Shown here one piece after another: positions 28,766 through 38,859 of a DNA stretch of 52,789 bases. Each line of letters begins with the position of its first letter. Within the stretch, counting starts at the first letter, position 1. The DNA is from Hyphomicrobiales bacterium (GTDB taxonomy: Bacteria; Pseudomonadota; Alphaproteobacteria; Rhizobiales; Devosiaceae), in the NCBI GenBank assembly GCA_027066315.1, contig JAMONZ010000012.1, forward strand, positions 1 through 52,789, read 5' to 3'. A program made the translations under genes and the position numbers. Below the pieces are notes generated by a model. It saw nothing but the letters and a program-made list of their open reading frames with translations, was not told where the DNA came from and did no database searches.

Positions 28766-29251
28766 ATGACAAATAAAATTATCCGCTCGATAATTATTAC
28801 CGCTATATTAGCAACAGGTGCAACTTCTGCCATTGCTGCCGGCGGTGGTGGTTACGGAAAAGGTGGGCAAAATAGTAGCAACGCCAATCCTGGACAGAAT
28901 TTTATGAATAGCTGGGACATTAATGAAGATGGCACTGTTACACTTGAAGAAATTAAAACAAAACGTGACCAAGTTTTTTCCTCATTTGATAGCAATGAAG
29001 ACGGTTTTCTCTCAGTTGAAGAATATACCTATTTTGATCAAGCCCGTGCTAACGACATGGAAAAACATGCTGATGGACAGATCAAAGGTGGACAAAAAGC
29101 AGCAAATTCTATGTTGTTAGAAAATAACGATAGCGATAATGATGGTCGTGTTTCATACGTAGAGTTTTTAGATGGAGCAAAAGCATCACTTGATCTAATG
29201 GATAATAATAAAGATGGCGTGATTACAAAAACTGATTTTGGTCGTAATTAA
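28766..29251 (+). CDS. Exported EF-hand calcium-binding protein
   Basis: A 161-residue protein with a signal peptide (residues 1-25, ending near AIAAGG) and a Gly-rich start of the mature part. Four EF-hand loops follow: DINEDGTVTLEE, DSNEDGFLSVEE, DSDNDGRVSYVE and DNNKDGVITKTD. The first three have the Glu at position 12 typical of Ca2+ ligands; the fourth ends in Asp. It is likely a periplasmic calcium sensor or buffer. An AAAAAGGA ribosome-binding site is present. It is the only rightward gene between 22.5 and 49 kb. Confidence 0.88.
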   Translation: MTNKIIRSIIITAILATGATSAIAAGGGGYGKGGQNSSNANPGQNFMNSWDINEDGTVTLEEIKTKRDQVFSSFDSNEDGFLSVEEYTYFDQARANDMEKHADGQIKGGQKAANSMLLENNDSDNDGRVSYVEFLDGAKASLDLMDNNKDGVITKTDFGRN

Positions 29252-29282
29252 ACAAATCCATAAAGTTTATTTTAACAGTTTT

Positions 29283-29308
29283 TTGAGGCTCACTTTTGTG
29301 AGCCTCAA
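29283..29308. terminator. Bidirectional hairpin between the EF-hand gene and truB
   Basis: TTGAGGCTCAC (29283-29293) pairs perfectly with GTGAGCCTCAA (29298-29308) around a TTTT loop. It sits between two convergent stops. T-runs after the stem are weak on both strands, so it may terminate poorly or act mainly as an mRNA-end stabiliser. Confidence 0.65.
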
Positions 29309-29331
29309 CACTTTCAACAAAAACAACTCAG

Positions 29332-30246
29332 CTAACCAGCCAAAATCACCCGCTTAGGCTTAAACTGGCCTTTTTCAACATAACCAATTGCCACCGCATC
29401 ACCTCTATGACTTACCCAAGCCTCATCAAGTTTTATTGGAGCATTGCTACCTGTTAATAATATTGGATTACCAAGGCGAATGGTTCTAGCTTGCATTTCA
29501 TCAATATAAATTTCATTTAATCCAGCCAACCCAGCAGAAATAGGCAGCATCATTTTTTCTCGCTCTATTAAAGATGCTTTTTCAAACTCATCATAATTTA
29601 TTGCATTTTTTTCATGAAAATGCCCAACATTAGCCCGATGTAATGCGCCAACATGCCCCTTTGCACCAAGGCTTAATGCCAAATCTCTTGCCAAAGCTCT
29701 AATATATGTCCCCTTAGAGCAGATCACTTCAAATTTTGATTGCTCTTTTGAATGCTCTAATAATTCAAAACTCTCAACCTCAACTTGGCGAGATGGCATC
29801 TCAAATTCCTTACCAGCCCGTGCCAAATCATAAGCTCGCTCACCCTTAATTTTAATTGCCGAAAATGCAGGCGGTACTTGCGTAATTACCCCTCTAAAAT
29901 TCTCAAGTGCATTTTCAACCTGATCTCGTGCAGGGCGAATATTTGAAGTTGCAATCACCTCACCCTCAACATCATCTGTATTGGTTGCACTGCCCCAAAC
30001 AAGCGTAAAATGATAAATTTTTATGCCATTTTGAATAAAGGGAATGGTTTTTGTTGCCTCACCAAATGCAATTGGCAAAACACCTGTTGCTAGCGGATCA
30101 AGCGTTCCTGCATGGCCAGCTTTTTTTGCATCGAGTAGCCAACGCAATTTTCCTACCGCATCGGTAGATGTCATATCATAGGGTTTATTTAATATTATCC
30201 AGCCCGAAATATTGCGTTTATTTCGTTTTTTTTGCTCTTTAATCAA
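29332..30246 (-). CDS. truB: tRNA pseudouridine(55) synthase TruB
   Basis: Makes pseudouridine 55 in the T-loop of tRNAs. The 304 residues show GWIILNKPYDMTSTDAV, the catalytic Asp50 in GHAGTLDPLATGVLP, the substrate Tyr in KIYHFTLVWG, and CSKGTYIRALARDL. It is the last gene of the rimP-nusA-ylxR-infB-rbfA cluster, separated from the hypothetical gene by 9 bp. Confidence 0.97.
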   Translation of the reverse strand: MIKEQKKRNKRNISGWIILNKPYDMTSTDAVGKLRWLLDAKKAGHAGTLDPLATGVLPIAFGEATKTIPFIQNGIKIYHFTLVWGSATNTDDVEGEVIATSNIRPARDQVENALENFRGVITQVPPAFSAIKIKGERAYDLARAGKEFEMPSRQVEVESFELLEHSKEQSKFEVICSKGTYIRALARDLALSLGAKGHVGALHRANVGHFHEKNAINYDEFEKASLIEREKMMLPISAGLAGLNEIYIDEMQARTIRLGNPILLTGSNAPIKLDEAWVSHRGDAVAIGYVEKGQFKPKRVILAG

Positions 30247-30255
30247 GGGTTTACC

Positions 30256-30768
30256 TCACAGCTTTCCAAAAGCTACACCACGCCAAGTCCAGCCACAATT
30301 TAACACCGCCTCTTGAAGTGGATTTTTTATTTCAGATGTATTAAACCGATAATTATAAACCTGCCCAGGCTTAAATTCTTCACTAAAAGCATAAGCAGAG
30401 CCAAAAGAAACTTCCTTTTTTTGCCCCTTAAACCCAGAAATAGCTAAACTTAATGAAGGAATCCCAGCACGCCATTCTACGCTAAATTCTTCGTCCATTG
30501 CTTTAACTTCTAATTTTTCACTATCAAGACGCATTTTAATACGAAATACTTTTTTAAGGCCTGCTTTAGCAAAAATCTCATACCATTTAGCATCAACAAT
30601 TTTCCATTCTGCAACAAAATCAGCACTATCATCAGCGCATTTTTTAATAATAAACGGAGCTGTTTCTCGATTTATATTAAGAATTGATTTCTCAACGTCA
30701 GACTTATTTAGCTTTGGTGTGCCAGCTTTTGGCCGCTTAGTACCAGTAAAAATATCAAATAAACCCAT
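30256..30768 (-). CDS. Conserved hypothetical protein between rbfA and truB
   Basis: A 170-residue soluble protein with no signal peptide, membrane segment or catalytic motif that I recognise. The N-terminus MGLFDIFTGTKRPKAGTP is basic; the body is rich in aromatic beta-strand-like segments (FVAEWKIVDAKWYEIFAKAGL, VEWRAGIPSLSLAISG, YNYRFNTSEIKNPLQEAVL) and it ends GWTWRGVAFGKL. I believe similar proteins occur in other Hyphomicrobiales but know of no function. It is 5 bp from rbfA and 9 bp from truB, so it is translated within the translation-factor operon. Confidence 0.8.
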   Translation of the reverse strand: MGLFDIFTGTKRPKAGTPKLNKSDVEKSILNINRETAPFIIKKCADDSADFVAEWKIVDAKWYEIFAKAGLKKVFRIKMRLDSEKLEVKAMDEEFSVEWRAGIPSLSLAISGFKGQKKEVSFGSAYAFSEEFKPGQVYNYRFNTSEIKNPLQEAVLNCGWTWRGVAFGKL

Positions 30769-30773
30769 TACCC

Positions 30774-31163
30774 CTAAACCTCATCATCTGGTTTTTCTAA
30801 ATCTCGCTTTACCCTTTGAGAGCGCAATAAATTATCAATTCTCGTTGCCTCATCAAAGCTATCATCTTCAAAAAACCTAATAGAGGGCGAATATTTCAAA
30901 TTTAATTGCGAGGTAATTTGACCTCGAATAAATTTTTGATGTGAGTTAAGTGCCTTAACAATTTCCTTGGCATTTCCACCACCAAGCGGCACAATATAAG
31001 CCGATGCTAATTTTAGATCAGGGCTCATGCGAACTTCAGGAACGGTGATAATGCTTATTTCAATTACAGGATCTACAATTTCCCCACGTGTGAGAACATT
31101 TGATAATGCGTGACGAACTAATTCGCCAACCCGTAACATTCGCTGAGATGGAGGTTTGCTCAT
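30774..31163 (-). CDS. rbfA: Ribosome-binding factor A
   Basis: Binds the immature 30S subunit and assists 16S rRNA 5'-end maturation, important at low temperature. The 129 residues match RbfA: SQRMLRVGELVRHALSNVL, ITVPEVRMSPDLKLASAYI and LNLKYSPSIRFFEDDSFDEATRI. It follows infB by 16 bp. Confidence 0.95.
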   Translation of the reverse strand: MSKPPSQRMLRVGELVRHALSNVLTRGEIVDPVIEISIITVPEVRMSPDLKLASAYIVPLGGGNAKEIVKALNSHQKFIRGQITSQLNLKYSPSIRFFEDDSFDEATRIDNLLRSQRVKRDLEKPDDEV

Positions 31164-31179
31164 TTTATTTCACTTAAAA

Positions 31180-33780
31180 TTATAAAGAGCGTTCAATCTG
31201 CTCAACACGGAAACATTCAATAACATCGCCAACTCGCATATCTTGGTAATTAACAAATGCCATACCACATTCTTGACCGTTTTTCACTTCTTTCACTTCA
31301 TCTTTAAAGCGTTTAAGAGTTGAAAGCTCGCCCTCATGAATAACCACATCATCTCGAAGAAGCCTCACACCAGAGCCACGCTCAACCACACCCTCGGTAA
31401 TGCGACAACCTGCCACTTTACCAACCTTAGTAATGTTAAACACTTCTAAAATTTCAGCATAACCAATAAAGGTTTCTCTACGCTCTGGAGTAAGCATGCC
31501 AGACATTGCTTTTTTAACATCATCAATCAAATTATAGATAATATTATAATAACGAATTTCAACGCCGTCACGCTCAGCCGCCAATAATGCTTGTTTATTT
31601 GCCCGAACATTAAAAGCAATAATTACGGCATTTGATGCTTGAGCAAGAGTTACATCACTTTCAGTAATACCACCAACTCCAGACAGCAACACTTGAGCTG
31701 AAACTTCGTCCGTTCCAAGTTTTTCAAGCGATACATTTATAGCTTCAACCGAACCCTTCACATCACCCTTAATAATAAGCGGGAAACGAGCAATATCAGA
31801 TGTTTTTAACTGATCCATCATTTGCTCAAGTGAGGTTATTTCACTAACTGCAGATTTTTCACGCACAGAACGTTTGCGATATTCAGTAATTTCACGAGCT
31901 TTTGCTTCATTTTCAACAACAGAGAAACGATCCCCAGCATTTGGCACGCCACTAAAGCCTAAAATCTCAACAGGAGTTGATGGGCCAGCAGTTTTTACTT
32001 GCTCGCTTTTATCATTTATTAAAGCACGAACCCTAGCCCATTGATCGCCAGCAACTACCACATCTGAAATTTTCAGCGATCCACGTTGCACAAGCACGGT
32101 TGCAACTGCACCACGCCCCTTATCAAGTTTAGCCTCAATTACAATTCCTTGAGCAAAAGCATTTGGGTTTGCTTTTAAATCAAGCAATTCTGCTTGTAAT
32201 TGAATAGCTTCAAGTAAACTATCTAAATTAAGTTTTTTAAGTGCTGAAACCTCAACGTCGAGTACTTCACCACCCATCGATTCAACAAATACCTCATGCT
32301 GAAGCAATTCTGTACGAACTTTATTTGCATCTGCCGCTGGTTTATCAATTTTGTTAATCGCAACAATGATAGGAACGCCAGCAGCTTTTGCATGTTTAAT
32401 AGATTCAATCGTTTGCGGCATAACACTATCATCAGCAGCAACAACCAAAATCGCAATATCCGTTGCCTGCGCCCCACGTGAGCGCATAGCAGTAAACGCT
32501 TCATGCCCAGGTGTATCAAGGAAAGTTATTTTTGTACCGTTGCGCTCAACTTGATAAGCACCAATATGTTGTGTAATACCACCCGCTTCACCTGATACAA
32601 CATTTGTTTCTCTTATCGCATCAAGCAATGAGGTTTTACCATGATCTACATGACCCATAATAGTAACAACCGCTGAGCGAGGTTCTAAATCTACCTCTTT
32701 TTCATCAGAAATATTATCAAAAAGATCACCCTCAACATCACTTTCAGCAACACGTTTCACAGTGTGGCCAAGCTCTGTTGCAATCAATTCAGCTGTATCA
32801 GCATCAAGCATATCATTAATGGTAACCATCATATCTTGCGCCATAAGCAATTTAATTACATCAACCGAACGCTCACTCATACGATTAGCTAGCTCTTGCA
32901 CGCTAATTGATTCAGGTAAAACTATCTCACGATGAACTTTTGCTTGTGCAACTTTGGGTGCTCTACCACGTTGTTTTTCACGCCTACGGCGCATAGCTGC
33001 CAATGATGGTGATCTATCACGATCTCCCCCATCATTAAGCGCAGATGTTACTGTAAGACGACCACGAGAATTTCCCCCTGGTGCATTTTTGCGTGAAGGT
33101 GTTGGGGTTGGTCTTGATGCACGCCTTGCACGTTCCAACTCATCTTTATTAACCAAAGGAGCATTACGAGCCGCACCAGATTTACCGCCTCGTGCCGCAC
33201 GCTGAGCCGCAGCTTCTGCATCTTCTTGGCTTAAAACAGGAGCAGGCGCACTATCTTTTACAACTGCTGTTTTGCTAGCAGGGGCAGGTTTTTTTGCCTG
33301 ATCTTTTGCCTCAACTGACTTTTCCTCAGTCTTTATCTCTTTTGCTTTTGCAACTTCTTCTTTTTGTTGCAACTCTTCTGCTTCACGTTTTTGGCGGCGG
33401 CGAAGATCATTTTCAACCCGTTGTTTTTCCTGCTCTTCAAATTGGAGACGTTCTTGCTCTTGTCTAAGGGCTGCTTCCCTTAAAACTCGCTCACGCGCAC
33501 TAGTTTCCCCAGCAGTAAGGCCAGGAGAAGCAGGCCTTGCAGACTTAACGCTAAGTGGCCGACGAGTAGGCTTTGCTTTTGGAATTGGTGCTCTTTGTGT
33601 TGGCACAGCTTTTGGCGGTGCAACATTAGGAGTGCGGCGCACACGAGATTTAATCACAACAGTACGGCTTGCACCTGATGTAAGCGGCTGGCTTCCAGCA
33701 CCCACTCCTTTTAATGAGAGAGTTTTCTTTTTCCCATCACCCAAAGAGTTATCATTATTTTTATCGTCTTTATCGCTCAT
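31180..33780 (-). CDS. infB: Translation initiation factor IF-2
   Basis: GTPase that places initiator tRNA on the 30S subunit and promotes subunit joining. The 866 residues have an N-terminal region rich in Arg/Lys/Glu/Pro (about 1-290, with a coiled-coil-like [22 protein letters not shown] part), the IF2N segment [20 protein letters not shown], then the G domain with [17 protein letters not shown] and NKIDKP, and two C-terminal domains. The length is normal for alphaproteobacteria. It is 17 bp from the ylxR-type gene. Confidence 0.98.
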   Translation of the reverse strand: MSDKDDKNNDNSLGDGKKKTLSLKGVGAGSQPLTSGASRTVVIKSRVRRTPNVAPPKAVPTQRAPIPKAKPTRRPLSVKSARPASPGLTAGETSARERVLREAALRQEQERLQFEEQEKQRVENDLRRRQKREAEELQQKEEVAKAKEIKTEEKSVEAKDQAKKPAPASKTAVVKDSAPAPVLSQEDAEAAAQRAARGGKSGAARNAPLVNKDELERARRASRPTPTPSRKNAPGGNSRGRLTVTSALNDGGDRDRSPSLAAMRRRREKQRGRAPKVAQAKVHREIVLPESISVQELANRMSERSVDVIKLLMAQDMMVTINDMLDADTAELIATELGHTVKRVAESDVEGDLFDNISDEKEVDLEPRSAVVTIMGHVDHGKTSLLDAIRETNVVSGEAGGITQHIGAYQVERNGTKITFLDTPGHEAFTAMRSRGAQATDIAILVVAADDSVMPQTIESIKHAKAAGVPIIVAINKIDKPAADANKVRTELLQHEVFVESMGGEVLDVEVSALKKLNLDSLLEAIQLQAELLDLKANPNAFAQGIVIEAKLDKGRGAVATVLVQRGSLKISDVVVAGDQWARVRALINDKSEQVKTAGPSTPVEILGFSGVPNAGDRFSVVENEAKAREITEYRKRSVREKSAVSEITSLEQMMDQLKTSDIARFPLIIKGDVKGSVEAINVSLEKLGTDEVSAQVLLSGVGGITESDVTLAQASNAVIIAFNVRANKQALLAAERDGVEIRYYNIIYNLIDDVKKAMSGMLTPERRETFIGYAEILEVFNITKVGKVAGCRITEGVVERGSGVRLLRDDVVIHEGELSTLKRFKDEVKEVKNGQECGMAFVNYQDMRVGDVIECFRVEQIERSL

Positions 33781-33797
33781 TTAGTCACAACTTCTTT

Positions 33798-34388
33798 TTA
33801 TTTATTATATTGAGCTAACCTTTTAGCTCGCTCAACTGCCGATTTAGCCGCAGCACCATTAATCAATGCCCCGTGTATCACATTTTCTTGCCCCAATGCC
33901 AAACTCAATTGTTTGGAGTTTAAAAAATCAATTTGAATGAAGGAATTTTGCTCTGACTTAGCCTTAGCCATTCCTATCATTTTATTCTTTCCGTCTTGCG
34001 CTCCATCTTTTGCACTTATCAACGCAATAATACCAGTCTTTTCTATACTTGAGCGAACCTTTGCGCCACCTATCGTTAATTGTCCAGCTTTACGTGCCAA
34101 ACCTAGCGACCCTAATAGACGTTTTTCTAACCGCAAATGCACCAATTGCACAAGATCTTCACTCACATTTACTTTTTGCTTTAAAGAGTGAGCAAAAATA
34201 TTCTTTTTTACAGCCTCAGCAACCGCCTGCTTTGATAAGCTAATCCAAACACCTCTTGCATCAGCTTTTGCATCAATATCAGGCACAATCATATTATCAG
34301 GACTTAGCACAAACCTAATTAATTCATTTGCTTGCTTTGTCTCTTTTGTTAAAGCGCACTGCCGCAAAAGAGATTTTTTTTCCTTCAT
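33798..34388 (-). CDS. YlxR-L7Ae fusion RNA-binding protein
   Basis: A 196-residue fusion. The N-terminal YlxR (DUF448) domain spans about residues 1-80, with RQCALTKETK, ELIRFVLSPD and ARGVWIS. The C-terminal part (about 95-190) resembles a ribosomal L7Ae/YlxQ domain (LGLARKAGQLTIGGAKVRSSI). Both are RNA-binding and lie between nusA and infB in many bacteria; the fusion is the usual alphaproteobacterial form. The exact role is not settled. Its start codon directly follows the nusA stop. Confidence 0.9.
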   Translation of the reverse strand: MKEKKSLLRQCALTKETKQANELIRFVLSPDNMIVPDIDAKADARGVWISLSKQAVAEAVKKNIFAHSLKQKVNVSEDLVQLVHLRLEKRLLGSLGLARKAGQLTIGGAKVRSSIEKTGIIALISAKDGAQDGKNKMIGMAKAKSEQNSFIQIDFLNSKQLSLALGQENVIHGALINGAAAKSAVERAKRLAQYNK

Positions 34389-36026
34389 TTAATTTTTTTC
34401 TACTTCCTCTTGCCCTGCTTGTTCTTGCTCTTGTCCCGCTTGTTCTTGATTTTTTTCTTCTTCATCAGAAGCTAAATCTGTCTCACTAATCCAGCCAGCT
34501 TTTAAACGTGCCTGCATAACCATATTTTCAGCTTCTTCACGAGATATATCAAACGAACTAAGATAACCATCAAAACGTTTTACTTCTCCTTCATTACGCT
34601 CAACCCACCCCACAAGATCATCAGCCGCACAACCAGCAAAATCTTCAATAGTTTTAATATCTTCTTTGCCAAGTTTTACCAACATAGCGACGCTTAAACC
34701 AGTTATTTCAAATAACTCGTCCTGCACGCCAAGAGAAACTCTCTTCTCATCTAATTCTACTTCTTTAGCTTTTAAATACTCAGCTGCCCGATCTTGAATT
34801 TCTTGTGCTGTGCCAGCATCCAAACCCTGAATAGAAGCTATTTCTTCTACTTCAATATAGGCAAGATCTTCAACAGAAGCAAAACCTTCTGAGGCCAATA
34901 ATTGTGCTAAAGTTTCATCAACATCAAGTGCTGTGATAAACAATTCAGAACGCTCATTAAACTCATTATTACGTCGCTCGCTTTCCTCTTGTTCTGTCAA
35001 GATGTCAATATCCCAACCAACTAATTGCGAAGCAAGGCGAACATTTTGACCACGACGACCAATCGCTAAAGAAAGCTGGTCATCTGACGCAACAACTTCA
35101 ATTTTTTCAGCCTGCTCATCAAGAACAATTTTTGCAACTTGCGCTGGCTGCAATGCTGCAACAACTAAATCAGCAATATTATCTGTCCAAGGAATAATAT
35201 CAATTTTCTCGTCCTGAAGCTCACTAACAACTGCCTGCACACGTGAGCCACGCATACCAACACAAGCACCAACTGGATCAATTGAGCTATCTGTTGATGT
35301 TACTGCAATTTTAGCACGTGATCCGGGGTCACGGGCAATTGAGCGAATGTTAATAATGCCATCATAAATCTCAGGTACTTCTTGCATGAATAATTTAGCC
35401 ATGAATTGCGGGTGGGTACGAGAAAGAAAAATCTGCGGGCCACGTTGTTCACGTCGCACATCATAAATATAGGCACGAACACGATCACCATAACGAAAAG
35501 TCTCACGTGGGATAAGTTCATCACGACGAATAATCGCTTCACCCCGCCCAAGGTCAACAATCACGTTGCCATATTCAACCCGCTTAACCGTGCCATTAAC
35601 AATCTCACCAATACGGCTTTCATACTCATCAAACATACGCTCACGTTCAGCGTCACGTACTTTTTGCACAATAACCTGTTTTGCTGATTGTGCCGCAATA
35701 CGGCCAAATTCAATTGGTGGCAATGGTTCTGAAATATATTGACCAAGCTCAGCCTCCTTGTATTTTTCCTTGGCCATTGCCAGATCAATTTGACGAGATG
35801 GCTCTTCAACTAACTCAACAATTTCTAACAAACGCCAAAGTGATAACTCACCAGTTTTAGGATTTATCTCAGCCTTCACCTCTGTTTCAGCACCATAACG
35901 AGAGCGAGCCGCTTTTTGAATAGCGTCCTGCATTGCATCAATAACAATCAAACGATCAATTGATTTTTCTCGTGCTACTGCATCAGCAATTTGCAATAAT
36001 TCAAGCCTGTTAGCTGAAACGGACAT
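34389..36026 (-). CDS. nusA: Transcription termination/antitermination protein NusA
   Basis: RNA polymerase-binding factor for pausing, termination and antitermination. The 545 residues contain the N-terminal polymerase-binding domain (1-130), an S1 domain (IVNGTVKRVEYGNVIVDLGRGEAIIRRDELI), two KH domains (SIDPVGACVGMRGSRVQAV and QLSLAIGRRGQNVRLAS) and C-terminal acidic repeats with helix-hairpin-helix units. The last 25 residues are a Glu/Gln-rich tail. It abuts rimP with a one-base overlap. Confidence 0.97.
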   Translation of the reverse strand: MSVSANRLELLQIADAVAREKSIDRLIVIDAMQDAIQKAARSRYGAETEVKAEINPKTGELSLWRLLEIVELVEEPSRQIDLAMAKEKYKEAELGQYISEPLPPIEFGRIAAQSAKQVIVQKVRDAERERMFDEYESRIGEIVNGTVKRVEYGNVIVDLGRGEAIIRRDELIPRETFRYGDRVRAYIYDVRREQRGPQIFLSRTHPQFMAKLFMQEVPEIYDGIINIRSIARDPGSRAKIAVTSTDSSIDPVGACVGMRGSRVQAVVSELQDEKIDIIPWTDNIADLVVAALQPAQVAKIVLDEQAEKIEVVASDDQLSLAIGRRGQNVRLASQLVGWDIDILTEQEESERRNNEFNERSELFITALDVDETLAQLLASEGFASVEDLAYIEVEEIASIQGLDAGTAQEIQDRAAEYLKAKEVELDEKRVSLGVQDELFEITGLSVAMLVKLGKEDIKTIEDFAGCAADDLVGWVERNEGEVKRFDGYLSSFDISREEAENMVMQARLKAGWISETDLASDEEEKNQEQAGQEQEQAGQEEVEKN

Positions 36027-36631
36027 TATTTAGTCTCCTTTGGGTTATCATCTTTTTTGTCATCAATAATCTCAATTTCTGAATTATCAATAATATTATC
36101 ATTTTTTTGATTTTTGGCGGCCATCTCAAGCAGTTTATCACTCATCATCAATTTTGCCTCGGCAATTTGCGCCAATTCTAACTCATGTTTTGGATCTGTT
36201 TCAGGCAAAGCATCTGGCAATTTAATAGTAACGCTTTTTTCATTAGAGCTAACAATTTCACCCCGAAAACGCTTGCGGCCATTTATCATATCGAAAAGCT
36301 CAATTTTTGCTTCATGACCAATATAACGTTCAAAATCCCTCGCTCTAACCAACGGGCGATCAACTCCAGCTGAAGAAATTTCTAAATGATAGGCCTTATC
36401 AAGAGGATCATCGGCATCAAGAGCGGGGTTTACTTCACGACTTAATTTTTCACAATCAGAAATAGAAAAATTACCATTTTCATCTTCAGCCATAATTTGC
36501 AACGTCATGCCATTATCAGGCAATATTTTAACTCGCACCAAATCAAAGCCCATGTCATTTGCAATAGGTTCTATTATTGCAGATATGCGAGCTTCTATGC
36601 CAGTTTCACGAATATAACGTTTTTTACTCAA
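36026..36631 (-). CDS. rimP: Ribosome maturation factor RimP
   Basis: Needed for maturation of the 30S subunit. The 201 residues match RimP: GFDLVRVKILPDNGMTLQIMAED, SISDCEKLSREVNPALDADDP and YHLEISSAGVDRPLVRARDFERYIG. The last about 40 residues are a charged, low-complexity tail. Translation begins at TTG (36631). It opens the rimP-nusA-ylxR-infB-rbfA-hypothetical-truB unit; a perfect TATAAT at 36653-36648 (minus) could be its -10, though its -35 is weak. Confidence 0.95.
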   Translation of the reverse strand: MSKKRYIRETGIEARISAIIEPIANDMGFDLVRVKILPDNGMTLQIMAEDENGNFSISDCEKLSREVNPALDADDPLDKAYHLEISSAGVDRPLVRARDFERYIGHEAKIELFDMINGRKRFRGEIVSSNEKSVTIKLPDALPETDPKHELELAQIAEAKLMMSDKLLEMAAKNQKNDNIIDNSEIEIIDDKKDDNPKETK

Positions 36632-36671
36632 TATTTATTCCAATATTATTATAGCCAAAAAACTCTAGCCA

Positions 36672-36705
36672 ATAAAAAAGAGCGGGGCTTGTTAGCACCA
36701 CTCTT
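36672..36705 (-). terminator. Rho-independent terminator after trmB
   Basis: On the minus strand a 12-position stem (36705-36694 with 36689-36678; one mismatch, one G-U) with a 4-base loop is followed by a run of T. It ends the metK-trmB unit and separates it from rimP. Confidence 0.85.
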
Positions 36706-36751
36706 CTAAGGTTATTCCAAAGATATTATGTCTCAGATAACAGCATTCATC

Positions 36752-37477
36752 TTAAATATCAAGTATTAGTTTTTTTTCAAAACTAAAATAAAAACTTTTA
36801 ATTCGACCTTCTCTTTTTGCCTTCTGCTCATATCTAGTAGGTTGCCAGCCCTCAAGTGGTTCATGCCAACTAGCGGGCTTTTGCAAGGGCCAATAAAACT
36901 CACTATGATCTAGAATATGCGCCAGCGTCCAATTTGCATAATCTTCAATATCACTAGCAAAGTGAAACTTTCCCTCATGTGTCAATGTTTTTGCCATAAC
37001 ATCAAGGGTCATATTTGATACGAAACGACGTTTATTATGACGGGTTTTTGGCCATGGGTCAGGATAAAGCAAATATATTTCATCAATGCTATTTGGCTCA
37101 AGCGCATTTAATATCTTAAGCGCATCATCACTATATAGACGAATATTTTTAATATTATTTCTATCAATTTTATCAAGCAGTTTGCCAATTCCACCCGAAA
37201 ATACCTCACAGCCAATATAGGCAATATCAGGATTTTCTTGAGCTTTGCGAGCTAAATGCTCTCCACCACCATAGCCAATTTCTAAAATGATTTTTTTAAT
37301 CTTTGGCATATCTAAAAATAATGATGATGGATTAATTAAACCATCATCATCTATTTTTATTTCTAAACTTGGTAAAAGTTTTTCAAATAATGCCTTTTGA
37401 GAAATGCCAAGATTTTTTGCAACCTTTCGTCCAAAAAATGCTCTTGGTTCACCTAATTTATTCAATATTGGCTTCAA
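36752..37477 (-). CDS. trmB: tRNA (guanine-N7)-methyltransferase TrmB
   Basis: Methylates G46 of tRNAs at N7 with SAM. The 241 residues include the SAM motif [15 protein letters not shown], the acidic loop after [15 protein letters not shown], the family signature [18 protein letters not shown] and C-terminal [13 protein letters not shown]. Its start overlaps the metK stop by 4 bp, so the SAM synthase and a SAM-using enzyme are translationally linked. Confidence 0.95.
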   Translation of the reverse strand: MKPILNKLGEPRAFFGRKVAKNLGISQKALFEKLLPSLEIKIDDDGLINPSSLFLDMPKIKKIILEIGYGGGEHLARKAQENPDIAYIGCEVFSGGIGKLLDKIDRNNIKNIRLYSDDALKILNALEPNSIDEIYLLYPDPWPKTRHNKRRFVSNMTLDVMAKTLTHEGKFHFASDIEDYANWTLAHILDHSEFYWPLQKPASWHEPLEGWQPTRYEQKAKREGRIKSFYFSFEKKLILDI

Positions 37478-38712
37478 GATTTAACTGCAGCCTTTATTGC
37501 TTTTACCAGATCAAGTTTTTCCCAAGAGAAAGATCCATCACGCCCAGCTTTACGACCAAAATGCCCATAAGCTGCAGTTTTTGCATAAATGGGCTTATTC
37601 AAATCTAGATGCGCTCTAATGCCCGATGGGGTTAAATCCATCACTTTTGAAATGACCTCCTCAAGCACGACCTCATCAACCTTGCCAGTATGGTGAGTAT
37701 CCACATGGATTGAAAGAGGGCGAGCAACGCCAATCGCATAAGAAAGCTGAATTGTGCAACGATCTGCTAATTTTGCCCCAACAATATTTTTAGCCAAATA
37801 TCTTGCAGCATAAGCTGCTGAGCGATCTACCTTGGTTGTATCTTTGCCAGAAAAAGCACCGCCACCATGCGGAGCTGCACCACCATATGTATCAACAATA
37901 ATTTTACGCCCTGTTAGACCTGCATCACCAACTGGTCCGCCAATTACAAATTTCCCAGTTGGGTTAATATGCCAGACACAATCATTAGCAATTGGCAAAC
38001 CCTCCAACGCCTCAACAATATAAGGCTTAACAACTTGCTTTACCTTTTCACTATCCCAGCTATCATCTAAATGCTGAGTTGAAAGCACAATTTGCGTTAC
38101 TTCTTTTGGCTTATCATTTTCATAACGAACAGTTATTTGCGATTTAGCATCTGGGCCTAGCTTGCCAACATCACCCTCGCCTAATTTTCTAGCAACCGCC
38201 AAAAGCTCAAGAATTTTATGTGAATAATAAAGCGGGGCAGGCATAAGAGATGGCGTTTCATTACAAGCATAACCAAACATAATGCCTTGATCTCCTGCAC
38301 CCTCAGCACCTTGTTCATCAGCAGCATTATCAACCCCTTGACCAATATCAACCGATTGGAAGTGTAACAAAACATCAATTTTTACATTTCTCCAATGAAA
38401 CCCTACCTGCTCATATCCTATAGACTTTATCGCCCGACGTGCCGCAGACTTAAACTTTGAAGGATTGATAATATCCTCATTAGCTTTATTTTTTTTAATC
38501 AGGCTTGGCGGAACACGAACCTCTCCAGCAATAACCACACGATTTGTCGTAACAAGCGTTTCACACGCAACCCTAATATTATTCGCATCTGTGCCAGTTT
38601 TTTTGGCCTCTTTGTAAACCATATCAACAATTTCATCAGAAATACGATCGCATACCTTATCTGGATGACCCTCAGAAACTGATTCAGATGTAAAAAAATG
38701 TTCTCTTCGCAT
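37474..38712 (-). CDS. metK: S-adenosylmethionine synthetase
   Basis: Makes SAM from methionine and ATP. The 412 residues begin with [24 protein letters not shown] (ATP and Mg2+ ligands), continue with the [11 protein letters not shown] loop, [21 protein letters not shown] and [22 protein letters not shown], and end with a Phe/Trp-containing tail. It is complete. Its upstream spacer (38713-38859) holds a palindrome; the small HTH regulator gene often found between lnt and metK in rhizobia is missing here. Confidence 0.98.
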   Translation of the reverse strand: MRREHFFTSESVSEGHPDKVCDRISDEIVDMVYKEAKKTGTDANNIRVACETLVTTNRVVIAGEVRVPPSLIKKNKANEDIINPSKFKSAARRAIKSIGYEQVGFHWRNVKIDVLLHFQSVDIGQGVDNAADEQGAEGAGDQGIMFGYACNETPSLMPAPLYYSHKILELLAVARKLGEGDVGKLGPDAKSQITVRYENDKPKEVTQIVLSTQHLDDSWDSEKVKQVVKPYIVEALEGLPIANDCVWHINPTGKFVIGGPVGDAGLTGRKIIVDTYGGAAPHGGGAFSGKDTTKVDRSAAYAARYLAKNIVGAKLADRCTIQLSYAIGVARPLSIHVDTHHTGKVDEVVLEEVISKVMDLTPSGIRAHLDLNKPIYAKTAAYGHFGRKAGRDGSFSWEKLDLVKAIKAAVKS

Positions 38713-38742
38713 ATTTATATCCCCAACAAGATGATTTAGTTC

Positions 38743-38761
38743 AGATAAGTATTACTTATCT
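38743..38761. promoter_or_regulatory. Palindrome upstream of metK
   Basis: AGATAAGT-ATT-ACTTATCT is a perfect 8-bp inverted repeat centred 40 bases before the metK ATG. A further half site ACTTATC lies at 38820-38826. It could be a repressor operator or a small mRNA hairpin. The same spacer has an AT-only palindrome at 38841-38860 just after the lnt stop. Confidence 0.5.
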
Positions 38762-38859
38762 ATTTCAAAAGCTAATAATTCAAATACCGCAACTTTAATT
38801 TAAGCATTTTCATTGCATGACTTATCACTTAACGCAAAGGATATAAAGAAATCTTTATA

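Noticed and set aside
38713-38859. SAM riboswitch upstream of metK
   Set aside because: I could not fit a SAM-II-type pseudoknot to the spacer; only the short palindrome stands out.
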